Part shown: one piece after another, positions 32,137-40,601 of the stretch
How positions within the stretch are numbered: position 1 is the stretch's first letter
Layout: every line of letters starts with the position of its first letter
Source: Kitasatospora phosalacinea
Lineage (GTDB): Bacteria; Actinomycetota; Actinomycetes; Streptomycetales; Streptomycetaceae
NCBI RefSeq assembly: GCF_000717185.1
Contig: NZ_JNYE01000091.1
Location: 1-48,499 of the forward strand
Length of the DNA: 48,499 nucleotides
Direction of reading: 5' to 3'
Notes under the pieces: generated by a model
Databases searched by the model: none
The model's input: the letters and a program-made list of their open reading frames with translations, nothing else
Told to the model about the DNA's origin: nothing
Made by a program: the position numbers and the translations under genes

Positions 32137-33228
32137 CTTCGGCGCGTCAGGGTGAATCTGTGCGAAGTGCCTGATGGGTCTGAAGCGGTGGCTGTACCGG
32201 TGGTGTGTGAGATATGCGGATGGTGGCGGGCTGACCGCCGCGGGACGGCTGCGTCGGGAGTCGGTGCGGGTGCAGGCTGCCGAGTTGTTCGAGCAGGAGG
32301 TCAAGCCGGCGGAGGTGGCCCGTCGCCTGAGGGTGAGTGTGAAGTCCGCCTATCAGTGGCACCAGTTGTGGCGCGCCGGTGGCGTGCAGGCGCTGGCATC
32401 GCGTGGCCCGGCTGGATCGCGGTGCCGCCTGTCGCCGCGCTGTCTGGCCGAGCTCGCCGCGTATCTGGACGAGGGTCCGGCCGCGCACGGCTGGGTGGAG
32501 GACCAGGTCTGGACGGCCGCACGGGTGGTCACGCTCATCGGGCGGAAGTTCCACGTCACCTACAGCGTCTCGGGCGCCACCAGGCTGATGCACCGCCTCG
32601 GCTTCAGCCCGCAGGTCCCCGGCTCGGGCGGCCTGCGGGGGATACATCTGCTTCGAGGACGAGGCAGGCTTCACCCGCCGACCGCCCCGAGGACGCACCT
32701 GGGGCCGACGGGGCCGCACTCCGGTCGTGACCGTCAGCGGGCGCCGCTCGGGACGTTTGTCAGTGGCGGGGCTGATCGCGGTGCGGCCGGGCTCGCGCAC
32801 CCGGTTGTGCCACCGCCTGGTCGCCCACCCCGCAGGCAAGGGCCAGCGTCGCAGCATGGGCGAGCGCGACTTCATCGCCCTGGTCGACGGCGTCCACCAG
32901 CTCGTCAAGGCGCCGATCGTGCTGGTCTGGGACCGCCTGAACACCCATGTCTCCCGCGCCATGCGCGAGTTGGTCGACCAGCGCGCCTGGCTGACGGTGT
33001 TCCTGCTGCCCGCCTACTCGCCCGACCTCAACCCCGTCGAATGGGTCTGGGCACACGTCAAGCACAGCCTCGCCAACCTCGCCGTCATGGCCCTTGACCG
33101 ACTCGAAGCCCTCGTCCGCAACCGGCTCAAACGCCTGCAGTACCGCCCCGACACCCTCGACGGCTTCATAGCCGGCACCGGCCTGACCCTCGACACCCCA
33201 CCCTCACCCTGACGAGCCGAGGTCAGTA
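32131..33228 (+). mobile_element. IS630-family insertion sequence with TA duplication
   Basis: Terminal inverted repeats lie at 32133-32155 and 33204-33226 and match at 21 of 23 positions. Both ends are flanked by TA (32131-32132 and 33227-33228), the expected 2-bp target duplication of the IS630/Tc1 superfamily. The element is about 1.09 kb and carries one transposase gene that is internally damaged. Removing the element and one TA restores a TAA stop for the preceding lipoprotein gene, which confirms the boundaries. Confidence 0.92.
32174..33212 (+). pseudogene. IS630-family transposase, disrupted
   Basis: The N-terminal part (from ATG 32174) has a helix-turn-helix region with EVARRLRVSVKSAYQWHQLW, and continues to about 32620 in one frame. 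The catalytic part continues in the next frame: YICFEDEAGF (first catalytic Asp) at about 32643-32672, VLVWDRLNTH (second Asp) and LPAYSPDLNPVEWVW (final Glu), with a stop at 33210-33212. The change of frame falls just after GFSPQVP. The run of residues normally expected between that segment and the FEDE motif is missing, so this is an internal deletion with frameshift rather than a simple programmed slip. The protein is probably inactive, although intact end repeats would allow movement by a transposase from another copy. Confidence 0.85.
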
Positions 33229-33294
33229 ACGCCGCGCCATCCCGGGAAGCTGCTCGCCCCGTACAGACAGCGGACCTCGCCCGGCACTGGACGA

Positions 33295-33340
33295 AAGGCC
33301 TTCGAGCAAGCCGATCACAGCCGGCCCACTCGAAGGCCTT
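33295..33340 (-). terminator. Strong hairpin terminator after argS
   Basis: AAGGCCTTCGAG at 33295-33306 and CTCGAAGGCCTT at 33329-33340 form a perfect 12-bp stem with a 22-base loop. It starts a few bases beyond the argS stop (33347) on the minus strand. It would also serve transcripts arriving from the IS side. Confidence 0.8.
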
Positions 33341-33346
33341 CCTCAG

Positions 33347-35107
33347 CTACAGCCGCTCGGGCGTTCCGATGCCGAGGAGGTCCATGCCCTGGCGGAGGGT
33401 CTGGCCGGTGAGCTGGCACAGCAGCAGCCGGGTCTCCATGACCTCGCGGCTGGGGGCCTTGAGGACGGGGCAGTGCTCGTAGAACGCGGTGTACGCCGCC
33501 GCGAGGCTGTGAAGGTAGGCGCAGAGACGGTGGGGTTCGAAGGTCTCGGCGACGAGGTCGATCGTGGCGCCGAACTCGTCGAGGAGGAGGCCTAGGGCAC
33601 GTTCGGCCGGCTCGAGGGCGAGGTCCTGGTGGGCGGTCGGGGTGACGCCGTCGGGGGCCTTGCGCAGGATGGACTGGATGCGGGCGTAGGCGTACTGGAG
33701 GTAGGTGCCGGTGTCGCCATTGAGGGAGACCATGCGGTCGGCGTCGAAGATGTAGTCGCGGGTGCGGGAGGTCGAGAGGTCGGCGTACTTGACGGCGCCG
33801 ATGCCGACCTGCGTGGCCCGGTCTTCGAGTTCTTCGGCGGGGAGCTGGGGGCTCTTCTCGGCAACGACGGTGTGGGCCCGGTCGACGGCTTCGTGGAGGA
33901 GGTCCATGAGGCGGACGGTCTCGCCGGAGCGGGTCTTGAAGGGCTTGCCGTCCTTGCCGAGGACGGTGCCGAAGCCGAGGTGCAGCGCGCGGACATTGTC
34001 GGGGAGCCAGCCGGCGCGGCGGGCGGTGGCGAAGACCATCTGGAAGTGAAGGGCCTGGCGGCTGTCGACGACATAGAGGAGCTGGTCGGCGCCGAGCACG
34101 CCGACGCGGTCGCGGATGGCGGCGAGGTCGGTAGTGGCGTAGCCGTAACCGCCGTCGCTCTTCTGGACGATGAGCGGGGTCGGCTCCCCGTCGGGGCCCT
34201 TGACGTCGTCGAAGAAGACGCACAGGGCGCCGTCGGAGCGAACGGCCACGCCGGAGGCTTCGAGGTCGGCGCACACGTCGGCGAGCATCGGGTTGTAGTA
34301 GCTCTCGCCGATGGCGTCGGCGCCTTCGAGGAGGACGCCGAGGCGTGCGTAGACCGCTTCGAAGTAGGCCTTCGACTCGTCGACCATGCCCTGCCAGGCG
34401 GCGACGGTCTCGGCGTGGCCGGCCTGCAGGTCGACGACGCGCCGCCGGGCGCGGTCGGCGAAGTCGGCGTCGCTGTCGAACTTGGCGCGCGATGCCTTGT
34501 ACAGGCGGCTCAGCCTGGACATCGACGGCCCGGAGTCGTCCGGTTCGGTGCCGTCGTCGAGCCCTGTCGGGTGCTCGAGGAGGTACTGGATGAGCATGCC
34601 GAACTGGGTGCCCCAGTCTCCGAGGTGGTTGCGCTTGATGACCGTCTCCCCGGAGAAGGCCAGGGTCCGTACCAGGGCATCGCCGATGATCGTCGAGCGC
34701 AGGTGGCCGACGTGCATCTCCTTGGCGATGTTCGGCTGGCTGTAGTCGATCACCGTGACGCCAGGTGCAGCGCTGCTGCCGACGCCCAGCCGGGCGTCCG
34801 CCGCGCGGGCGGCCAGCCGCTCCAGGATCGCGGCATCCGCGATCGAGACGTTGATGAAGCCCGGGCCCGAGACCTCCAGGTTCGCGATCACCTCGTCCGC
34901 GGCCAGGTTCTCCAGGACGCGCGCGGCTACCTCGCGCGGGTTGGCCCGCAGGGGCTTGGCGAGGCTCATGATGCCGTTGGCCTGGAAGTCGGCGCGGTCG
35001 CTTCGTCGCAGCTGGGGGTCGCTGTCCGCGGCGTCGGGGAACGCAGTGGAGATCGCCTGCGCGAAGCGCTCGCGCAGCGCGTCGGCGATGGAGAGGACCG
35101 TAGCCAT
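33347..35107 (-). CDS. argS: Arginine--tRNA ligase
   Basis: 586 residues from an ATG at 35107; the frame is open for 27 more codons upstream but the chosen start matches typical ArgRS N-termini ([14 protein letters not shown]). The Add1-type N-terminal domain has DFQANG. The HIGH signature reads HVGH in [18 protein letters not shown], and [18 protein letters not shown] is the KMSKS-equivalent loop. The C-terminal helical anticodon-binding domain ends with the family-typical methionine-rich LGIGTPERL. It charges tRNA-Arg with arginine. The gene sits in an accessory region after an IS element, so it may be a second, non-housekeeping copy; that cannot be decided from this window. It ends in a strong terminator. 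Confidence 0.93.
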   Translation of the reverse strand: MATVLSIADALRERFAQAISTAFPDAADSDPQLRRSDRADFQANGIMSLAKPLRANPREVAARVLENLAADEVIANLEVSGPGFINVSIADAAILERLAARAADARLGVGSSAAPGVTVIDYSQPNIAKEMHVGHLRSTIIGDALVRTLAFSGETVIKRNHLGDWGTQFGMLIQYLLEHPTGLDDGTEPDDSGPSMSRLSRLYKASRAKFDSDADFADRARRRVVDLQAGHAETVAAWQGMVDESKAYFEAVYARLGVLLEGADAIGESYYNPMLADVCADLEASGVAVRSDGALCVFFDDVKGPDGEPTPLIVQKSDGGYGYATTDLAAIRDRVGVLGADQLLYVVDSRQALHFQMVFATARRAGWLPDNVRALHLGFGTVLGKDGKPFKTRSGETVRLMDLLHEAVDRAHTVVAEKSPQLPAEELEDRATQVGIGAVKYADLSTSRTRDYIFDADRMVSLNGDTGTYLQYAYARIQSILRKAPDGVTPTAHQDLALEPAERALGLLLDEFGATIDLVAETFEPHRLCAYLHSLAAAYTAFYEHCPVLKAPSREVMETRLLLCQLTGQTLRQGMDLLGIGTPERL

Positions 35108-35270
35108 GGAAGAAGGGACCACTTCTGTGAGAGAGCGGATCCGCAGACGGGCTGCGGGAGTCGCGCGGCTACCGCGCCGGGTCGGCATTCGGCGCCGCGC
35201 GCCGATCGTCCCATGTGGGGCCCCGGGAAACGGACCGATTTACCGCTGCCGCCGCTCGGGAGGCACCAGG

Positions 35271-35918
35271 ATGGATGCTGTGATCGACGAGAACGCGACC
35301 GTGCCGGCGCAGGGCCCGTGGGCTCCGCTGGCACCGCACGAGGTAGCCAGATTGTTGGCCGGGGCGGACTTCCCCTGGTGGATCGCCAGCGGCTACGCGA
35401 TCGAACTGGCCGTTGGCGAGCCGTATCGCGAGCACGGCGACCTCGACGTGCTGGTGCTTCACCGCGATCAGCAAGAGGTCCGCCGCTTCTTCGACGGATG
35501 GGACCTCTTCATGGCAGACCCACCCGGAGCGGGTTTGCTGCGTCCCTGGCCGCCGGGCGAAATTCTTCCGGCCCGGGTGCACGACGTGTGGTGCCGCCGC
35601 GCACCCGACGAACCATGGTCTATCCAGCTCATGTTCGACGAAGCCGACGGCGAGGAGTGGGTCTCGCGTCGGGACGCTCGTGTTCGGCGCCCTCTCGCGC
35701 AGCTCGGCCGGGTGACGTCGGCCGGTGTTGCGTACCTGAGCCCCGAGGTGCAGCTGTTCTACAAGGCGAAGAACGTACGGGAGAAGGACCAGCTCGACTT
35801 CGACCGGATGCTTCCCCGTCTCGATGCCGACCAGCGGGCGTGGTTGATGGGCGCTCTGAAGTTGGTGCTGCCGGGCCACGCCTGGTTGGGCCGGCTCAGG
35901 CAGTGGGGCCGAAGGTGA
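35271..35918 (+). CDS. Aminoglycoside-nucleotidyltransferase-like protein
   Basis: 215 residues from an ATG at 35271 with GGGAGG seven bases upstream. The N-terminal region WWIASGYAIELAVG followed by HGDLDVLV (residues about 55-62) is the nucleotidyltransferase G...DxD motif arranged as in ANT(2'')-like and related proteins, which often read ...GG.ai.l..G...R.H.DiDv.v. Such proteins transfer AMP to aminoglycosides or to unknown substrates; chromosomal Streptomyces copies are often of unknown role. Divergent from argS; the 3' end overlaps the convergent DUF296 gene by 23 bases. A resistance function is possible but unproven. Confidence 0.75.
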   Translation: MDAVIDENATVPAQGPWAPLAPHEVARLLAGADFPWWIASGYAIELAVGEPYREHGDLDVLVLHRDQQEVRRFFDGWDLFMADPPGAGLLRPWPPGEILPARVHDVWCRRAPDEPWSIQLMFDEADGEEWVSRRDARVRRPLAQLGRVTSAGVAYLSPEVQLFYKAKNVREKDQLDFDRMLPRLDADQRAWLMGALKLVLPGHAWLGRLRQWGRR

Positions 35919-36363
35919 GGAGCGGCACGTCATAGAGGTCGGGGTTGCGGGGGCGGGTCATGGTGGGCCCGGTGACCTCCATGATGAGGAGCTCGCTGAG
36001 GAACTGGACGCGGGCGTTGAGCAGGTGGCTGGTGCGTCCGTCGGCGTCTTCGCCCTTGAGGCCGGCGGCGAGGTGGATGTGCGGGAGGATCAGGCCGGTG
36101 GCGGGATCGTGGGCGAGGGTGCCGCCGCCGAGGGCTTCGACGAATTCGACGCGGGTGCGGTCCCAGAGCGGCTGTTCGGGGTGGGTCAGGCCGTTGCAGG
36201 TGCCGACGATCTCGGCTTCGGAGAACGCGCCGATGAACATGGGGATATAGCCCTGCCGGACGTCGTTGTCCTTGCAGAAGGCCGTGAGGGCGTCGAAGAA
36301 GTCCTCACCGTGTTCGAAGGTGACGCCGAACGTCCGGCCGAGGGTCAGTTCACTGGCACGCAT
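35896..36363 (-). CDS. PPC/DUF296 domain protein
   Basis: 155 residues from an ATG at 36363 with GTGAGGAC about nine bases upstream. The sequence matches the PPC (plants and prokaryotes conserved, DUF296) domain: GEDFFDALTAFCKDNDVRQG, then IGAFSEAEIV, then a central PHIHLAAGL with two histidines that may bind a metal in the trimer, and a final FLSELLIMEVTGP. Bacterial stand-alone PPC proteins are trimers of unknown function; the link to DNA binding comes from plant AT-hook fusions and should not be assumed here. It lies 10 bases after the asparaginase gene, probably in one operon. Confidence 0.85.
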   Translation of the reverse strand: MRASELTLGRTFGVTFEHGEDFFDALTAFCKDNDVRQGYIPMFIGAFSEAEIVGTCNGLTHPEQPLWDRTRVEFVEALGGGTLAHDPATGLILPHIHLAAGLKGEDADGRTSHLLNARVQFLSELLIMEVTGPTMTRPRNPDLYDVPLLTFGPTA

Positions 36364-36373
36364 GAGCAGGTCC

Positions 36374-37399
36374 TCACTGGGTCAGGGGCTGTTGCGGAAC
36401 GCGGGATCGGAGGGCCACGGTCTTGAAGGCCGCAGCGATCTCATCGCTCTTGCGCCCCTGGGTGAGGAGGACATGCAGGAGCAGCCGGGCCTTGTAAGCG
36501 TCGAGGTGGCCGCCACTGATCAGTCCGCGGCCGAGCAGGTCCTTCTCCGAGCCGGGGAAGCTGTAGGTCGCTTCCAGGACCGGCCCGTTGCCAATGCGGC
36601 TGGTGAGGACGACGGGGATCCGGGCGGCGGCCGCCTCCAGAGTGGCCACGAAGTTCTGGGGAACGTGGCCGGCGCCGAACGCGGCGACGACGAGTCCGTC
36701 GCACGCCTCGGCCATGGCGGCGAGCAGGGTGCCGTCGTCGCCGAGGGTCGCGGTGTACAGGCCGACGCGCGGCATCGGCTCGGTGAGCGGTCCGGGGAAC
36801 GTGGTGCGGGCGGCGAGCGGGTGGTGGAGGTGGACGCGGCCCTCGTAGAGGCGCCCCAGGGGGCCGGTGGCCGGGGAGGTGAACGCGGCGGGGCTGGTGC
36901 TGTGGGACTTGCGGACGGTGCGGGCCGCGTGGATCTCGTCGCCGAGGACGACCACGGTGCCGGCGCCGTGCAGTTCGGGGGCTGCGGCGGCGATGACGGC
37001 GGCGTGGATGTTCGCCGGGCCGTCCGCCCCGGGCTGGGTGGGGTTGCGCATGGCCCCGGTGACGACGATCGGCCGGCTGCCCGCGTGCAGGAGGTCGAGG
37101 AGGTAGGCGGTCTCCTCGATCGTGTCGGTGCCCTGGGTGACCACCGCTCCGTCGCAGCCGGCCCCGAAGGCGTCGGCGACGGCATCGGACAGTGCGGCGA
37201 GGTCGTCGAAGCCGAGGGAGGCGCCGGGCAGCCGGCGGAAGTCGTGGACCTGCAGGTCGACGTCGAGGCTCTGCAAGGCGGGGACGGCATCGAGGAGTTC
37301 CTGCGCGGACAGGGCAGGGACGACTCCGCCGGTGGCCGGGTCTGCGGTCATGGCGATGGTCCCGCCGAGCGAGAAGACCGCAACTGTCCTTTTGTGCAA
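36374..37399 (-). CDS. L-asparaginase
   Basis: About 341 residues from a likely TTG at 37399 (GGGAG ten bases upstream); another TTG at 37462 is possible but lacks a ribosome site. The first active-site threonine is in SLGGTIAM near the N-terminus and the second in [14 protein letters not shown], with VVTGAMR following, as in the bacterial asparaginase/glutaminase fold. It hydrolyses asparagine to aspartate and ammonia. No signal peptide is seen, so it is cytoplasmic. It is followed by the PPC protein and preceded, 72 bases upstream on the same strand, by the XRE regulator gene. Confidence 0.9.
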   Translation of the reverse strand: MHKRTVAVFSLGGTIAMTADPATGGVVPALSAQELLDAVPALQSLDVDLQVHDFRRLPGASLGFDDLAALSDAVADAFGAGCDGAVVTQGTDTIEETAYLLDLLHAGSRPIVVTGAMRNPTQPGADGPANIHAAVIAAAAPELHGAGTVVVLGDEIHAARTVRKSHSTSPAAFTSPATGPLGRLYEGRVHLHHPLAARTTFPGPLTEPMPRVGLYTATLGDDGTLLAAMAEACDGLVVAAFGAGHVPQNFVATLEAAAARIPVVLTSRIGNGPVLEATYSFPGSEKDLLGRGLISGGHLDAYKARLLLHVLLTQGRKSDEIAAAFKTVALRSRVPQQPLTQ

Positions 37400-37471
37400 C
37401 GCCGTTGTCTCCCTGTCTGCGGGCTTTCCGCGAGGGGGTGCCACCGCGCGGCCTTCGGGCAATCTACCGGT

Positions 37472-39007
37472 TCAGGTGGTGCGGTGGGAGGCGACGAAGC
37501 GGCATGCGGCGTCCAGACCCGCCAGACCCAGAAGCCGGCTGCGAGGGCGGGCGAGGGCGCGTGTTCCCGCCAGGGCGAGTTGGTGACAGCGTCGGGTGAG
37601 CCAGGCCCAGTCAAGGCCGAGATAGTCGGCGGTGGCGGCGAGGCGGTCGCGGGCGAGGCCGGCCGCGGTCACAGAGTGTGCGGCGGCGTGTCCGACGGCG
37701 TCGGCGAAGGCGTGCAGATCTGCCGGTCGTGTGGTGAGGCCGAGTTTGGAGACGGCCTCGGCGCGTACCCAGCTGGCGATGACGGCGCGCTGTCTCGGGA
37801 GCAGGACGAAGCCGTCGGTCTCCGCGAGGTCGGGGTTGTCGGTGATCCAGGTGGTGATGCCGAGCGATTCCATCAGGGCGATGGCCAGGAGGAGCAGGAT
37901 CCGCTCGTGGGCGGGGGAACGGGTGACCGCCTCCGACGGAATGCAGAAGGCGCGGCCGGTCGCGGTCGTCGCCTGCGGCGTGCCTGGGGCGGTGTGGCGG
38001 AGGTAGGCGAGTTTGTGCGTGAACAGGAGCCAGGTGGCGGCTTCCTCGCCGGTCCGCTCGCGGGTCCAGAAGATCGGCGACTCTCCGAGGGCGGCGCGGT
38101 TGTCGAGGATGTAGCCGGCGCTGGCTTGGGAGCCGATGAACATGAGGGAGCCGGCCGTCAGATCCTCGTCCTGAACCGCGGCGGCCAGCGGGTCGAGATC
38201 GGCGCCGTTCGTCAGGGGCAGGAGGGTGTGCAGGTCGGTGTCGTCGCCGAGGAGGGCGGCATCGAATCCAGCCACGGCCCACAGGATCCCGTACGTGAGG
38301 TCGTCGAGCTCGTACGCGGACGGGATTCGCAGGATGCGGCCCCGGTCGTCTGCACTGTCCTTGGTCCGGGTTCCGTAGCGGGCGTCGACGGCGAACTGCC
38401 GGATGCTTCCGTCGATGGTGCGTGTGGCGATCACGAGGGCGCGGGTGGGTGTGCCCGCCCAGGCGTCCAGTTCCGGGCTGCGGCTGATGTGGAGCTCGTT
38501 GCCGCGGAAGGTGTCGGCGTCGAGTACCAGGGCGGGCAGAAAACCGCCGCTCAGGTTCTGGCCCACGGAGAGGTGCAGCTGCCGCGGGCCGGCCGGTTCG
38601 GGGATGAGCGGCGGGGAGGGCGCTCGAAGGGTGGGTGCGGTGGGTGCGTCGAGGCTGCTGGGGAGCGCGCCGGCCAGCTGCTCGGGAAAGTTGAGGGCCT
38701 GGGCCCACTGCGTCATCCTCTTGCGGTCTTTGACGGCCCGTCGCCCGCGCTCCAATCGGCTGATCTCCGACTGGTCGCTGTTGACGATCCGGGCGAAGGC
38801 CGTCTGCGACAAGCCGGTGTGGGAGCGGACGAGGCGGCTGACTGCTCCGAGGTCCCATGCCGCCAGGGCTTGCCGCACCTGCGGGTCCTGCCAGAACTCG
38901 GGCGCAACGTGTAACCCGCGACGGCAGGGGCCGCACCTGGTTTCGGCGTTGTAGCGGCTCAAGGCGTTGCCGCAGGAAGTGCACCGCCGCTGCTGACTGC
39001 TGTCCAC
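37472..39007 (-). CDS. XRE-type regulator with N-terminal zinc ribbon
   Basis: 511 residues from a GTG at 39007 with AGGGAAG about nine bases upstream. An N-terminal zinc ribbon is formed by C9, C12, C25 and C28. An XRE helix-turn-helix follows at about residues 58-100 (GLSQTAFARIVNSDQSEISRLERG). The remaining 400 residues form a large unrecognised domain with several possible hydrophobic helices and no peptidase or TPR repeat that I can define. It is transcribed away from the 39172-48394 operon across a 164-base intergenic region, which makes it the obvious candidate local regulator of that operon. Similar Zn-ribbon/XRE proteins are common in Streptomyces; the target is inferred from position only. 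Confidence 0.8.
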   Translation of the reverse strand: MDSSQQRRCTSCGNALSRYNAETRCGPCRRGLHVAPEFWQDPQVRQALAAWDLGAVSRLVRSHTGLSQTAFARIVNSDQSEISRLERGRRAVKDRKRMTQWAQALNFPEQLAGALPSSLDAPTAPTLRAPSPPLIPEPAGPRQLHLSVGQNLSGGFLPALVLDADTFRGNELHISRSPELDAWAGTPTRALVIATRTIDGSIRQFAVDARYGTRTKDSADDRGRILRIPSAYELDDLTYGILWAVAGFDAALLGDDTDLHTLLPLTNGADLDPLAAAVQDEDLTAGSLMFIGSQASAGYILDNRAALGESPIFWTRERTGEEAATWLLFTHKLAYLRHTAPGTPQATTATGRAFCIPSEAVTRSPAHERILLLLAIALMESLGITTWITDNPDLAETDGFVLLPRQRAVIASWVRAEAVSKLGLTTRPADLHAFADAVGHAAAHSVTAAGLARDRLAATADYLGLDWAWLTRRCHQLALAGTRALARPRSRLLGLAGLDAACRFVASHRTT

Positions 39008-39171
39008 CGTCGCATTCTTCCCTGTGATTACCCGTCAGGTCGGCGGCATGGGGCGACTCGCATAAACGCCCATAAGCGCAGCCCGACGTCTTCGCCACCA
39101 TGGAGGGATCGCACGCAGGCCCGCTCGGTGATCCTCTCCGTCACAGGCCGTGTGCCAGGAAGGACCTTCAG
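39008..39171. promoter_or_regulatory. Divergent control region with 10-bp-spaced direct repeats
   Basis: 164 bases between the divergent XRE gene and the plus-strand operon. CATAAACGC (39061-39069) and CATAAGCGC (39071-39079) are direct repeats with a spacing of ten bases, one helical turn, which suits an operator. A GGGCG/CGCCC inverted pair surrounds the first repeat. The operon ribosome site AGGAAGGA is at 39158-39164. Promoter boxes are not assignable with confidence. Confidence 0.5.
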
Positions 39172-39924
39172 GTGATGAGAACGATGAGCCCCGCAGGGGA
39201 GTCCGCCGTGCCCTCTCTTCGAGCGGCGTGGCGGACTCTGGCGGACGGGTTGCTGATCCAGAGGCTGCACCTGCACGTTCAGGAGTGGCGGGAGCTCGTA
39301 CAGAGCTCGGGGAGCCTGCCCGACCTCGGCGGCGTGCCGGTGGCCGCTCTCGCCGCCCGTCCCAGCCACGTCCCCGGGCCGCAGGCGCAGGAGGTGCTGG
39401 CGGGCGCCGGTCTGACGTACTGGTGGTCGCTTCCGCAGCTCCACGGCGTGGACGCCGACCCGGACTCCGGCCGGATCCTCGGCGCAGCGGAGCAGGCCAG
39501 GCAGCGGCTGGTGGCCGAGGGCGCGGCACAGCCGTGGGCCGAGGCGCTGAGAGCGGTGTGCGAGGCGAGTGCGTGGTGGGTCGGGTTCTTCGCGATCATC
39601 AGGCACCGCGGTGTGCGGCATCTGACGTTGGAGCCGAATCCGGAGGCGATCCGCGCCCAGGTGCTGGACAGCGCTGCCGGCGCGGTGGCCTACGGCATGG
39701 CGGACCGTCTGCTGGCCTCCGCCTTGCAGACGCGGGACGACGTGTCGGCCCGGGGTGCCTACTGCGAGGCCGTCTCGGCGGGCATCGAGATCGAGCGCAC
39801 GCTGCCGGCCCTGCTGGAGGAGTTGGGTGAGTTGCGCCTGGTCGACCTCGTGGCCACGACCGTCGTCTGGCGAGGCCAGTTCACCAAGTACGCGGGCGGC
39901 ACGGGAGCAGGGCAGGTCGAGTGA
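39172..39924 (+). CDS. Unrecognised protein, first gene of the rSAM/HExxH operon
   Basis: About 250 residues. The start is GTG 39172 (seven bases after AGGAAGGA) or the adjacent ATG 39175; an upstream ATG at 39100 is in frame but lacks a ribosome site. I do not recognise a domain. The protein is mostly helical-looking, with aromatic-rich patches such as TYWWSLPQLHG and CEASAWWVGFFAIIRHRG, and no P-loop, metal motif or signal peptide. The stop overlaps the start of the kinase gene (GTGATGATG), so it is coupled to the pathway. It could be a substrate-binding or scaffold protein; that is a guess from context. Confidence 0.75.
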   Translation: MMRTMSPAGESAVPSLRAAWRTLADGLLIQRLHLHVQEWRELVQSSGSLPDLGGVPVAALAARPSHVPGPQAQEVLAGAGLTYWWSLPQLHGVDADPDSGRILGAAEQARQRLVAEGAAQPWAEALRAVCEASAWWVGFFAIIRHRGVRHLTLEPNPEAIRAQVLDSAAGAVAYGMADRLLASALQTRDDVSARGAYCEAVSAGIEIERTLPALLEELGELRLVDLVATTVVWRGQFTKYAGGTGAGQVE

Positions 39925-40601
39925 TGATGCACCGTTACCCCTTCATTGCCATCGAGGGCCTGGACGGCACGGGGAAGACCACGCTCCGCAAGGGGCTGTT
40001 CCGGCTGTGGCAGGGCCTGTTCGACATCACTCCGCTGTGCCTGCTGACCACGAACTTCCTGTCGGCCGAGCACGCCGGGCAGATCGTCGCCGGCAAGTAC
40101 CGTCCGTCGGCGGAGAACGCCGCCGCCTACCTGTCGGCCATCGCCGCAGACAAGAACGCGACGCTCCGGCAGCTGGTGGAGCCGCAGCGGCGTGCCCGGC
40201 CGGTCATCGCGGACCGCTGGGTGCTGAGCGAGCTGGCGTTCTTCGCCGTCAAGCACGGCGCCCGCGCCCAGGACACCTACAAGGCGCTGGCCGACCACCT
40301 GTCGGAGGGCCCGGACGTGACGCTCGTGCTCGAGCTCCCTGCGGTCGACTCCATGCAGCGGGCCAAGGGCCGCTCCGGTGACGCTGTGCGGGCGGACTGG
40401 GACGTGCACCACGTGCAGTCCGCGGTGCACGAGGTCTACGCGGACGTGACCGCTTCTCCTCAGTCGTTTCCGCTGCTCGGCACCGTGGTCCGCCTGGACG
40501 CCTCCGCCACGCCGGCCCAGGTCCTCGGCTCCGCGTGGAGCGCACTCGAGCACCTCGGACTGATCCCCGGTCTTGCGACCGACAACGAGTTGGAGAGCTG
40601 A
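39921..40601 (+). CDS. dTMP-kinase-like P-loop kinase
   Basis: 226 residues from GTG 39921, with ATG codons at 39924 and 39927 as alternatives. The P-loop GLDGTGKTT lies at about residues 13-21, as in thymidylate kinases, and VIADRW supplies the DR(Y/W) motif. The middle and C-terminal parts diverge from housekeeping Tmk: the lid region is short and the sequence YKALADHLSEGPDVTLVLELP replaces the usual one. It may phosphorylate a nucleotide or another small substrate in this pathway. The stop overlaps the next start (TGATG). Family certain, substrate unknown. Confidence 0.82.
   Translation: MMMHRYPFIAIEGLDGTGKTTLRKGLFRLWQGLFDITPLCLLTTNFLSAEHAGQIVAGKYRPSAENAAAYLSAIAADKNATLRQLVEPQRRARPVIADRWVLSELAFFAVKHGARAQDTYKALADHLSEGPDVTLVLELPAVDSMQRAKGRSGDAVRADWDVHHVQSAVHEVYADVTASPQSFPLLGTVVRLDASATPAQVLGSAWSALEHLGLIPGLATDNELES

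Noticed and set aside
32174..33212. Programmed frameshifting in the IS630 transposase
   Set aside because: The frame change coincides with missing residues before the FEDE motif, so a deletion explains it better.
39921..40601. Housekeeping thymidylate kinase (tmk)
   Set aside because: Divergent outside the P-loop and DRW motif and embedded in a biosynthetic operon.
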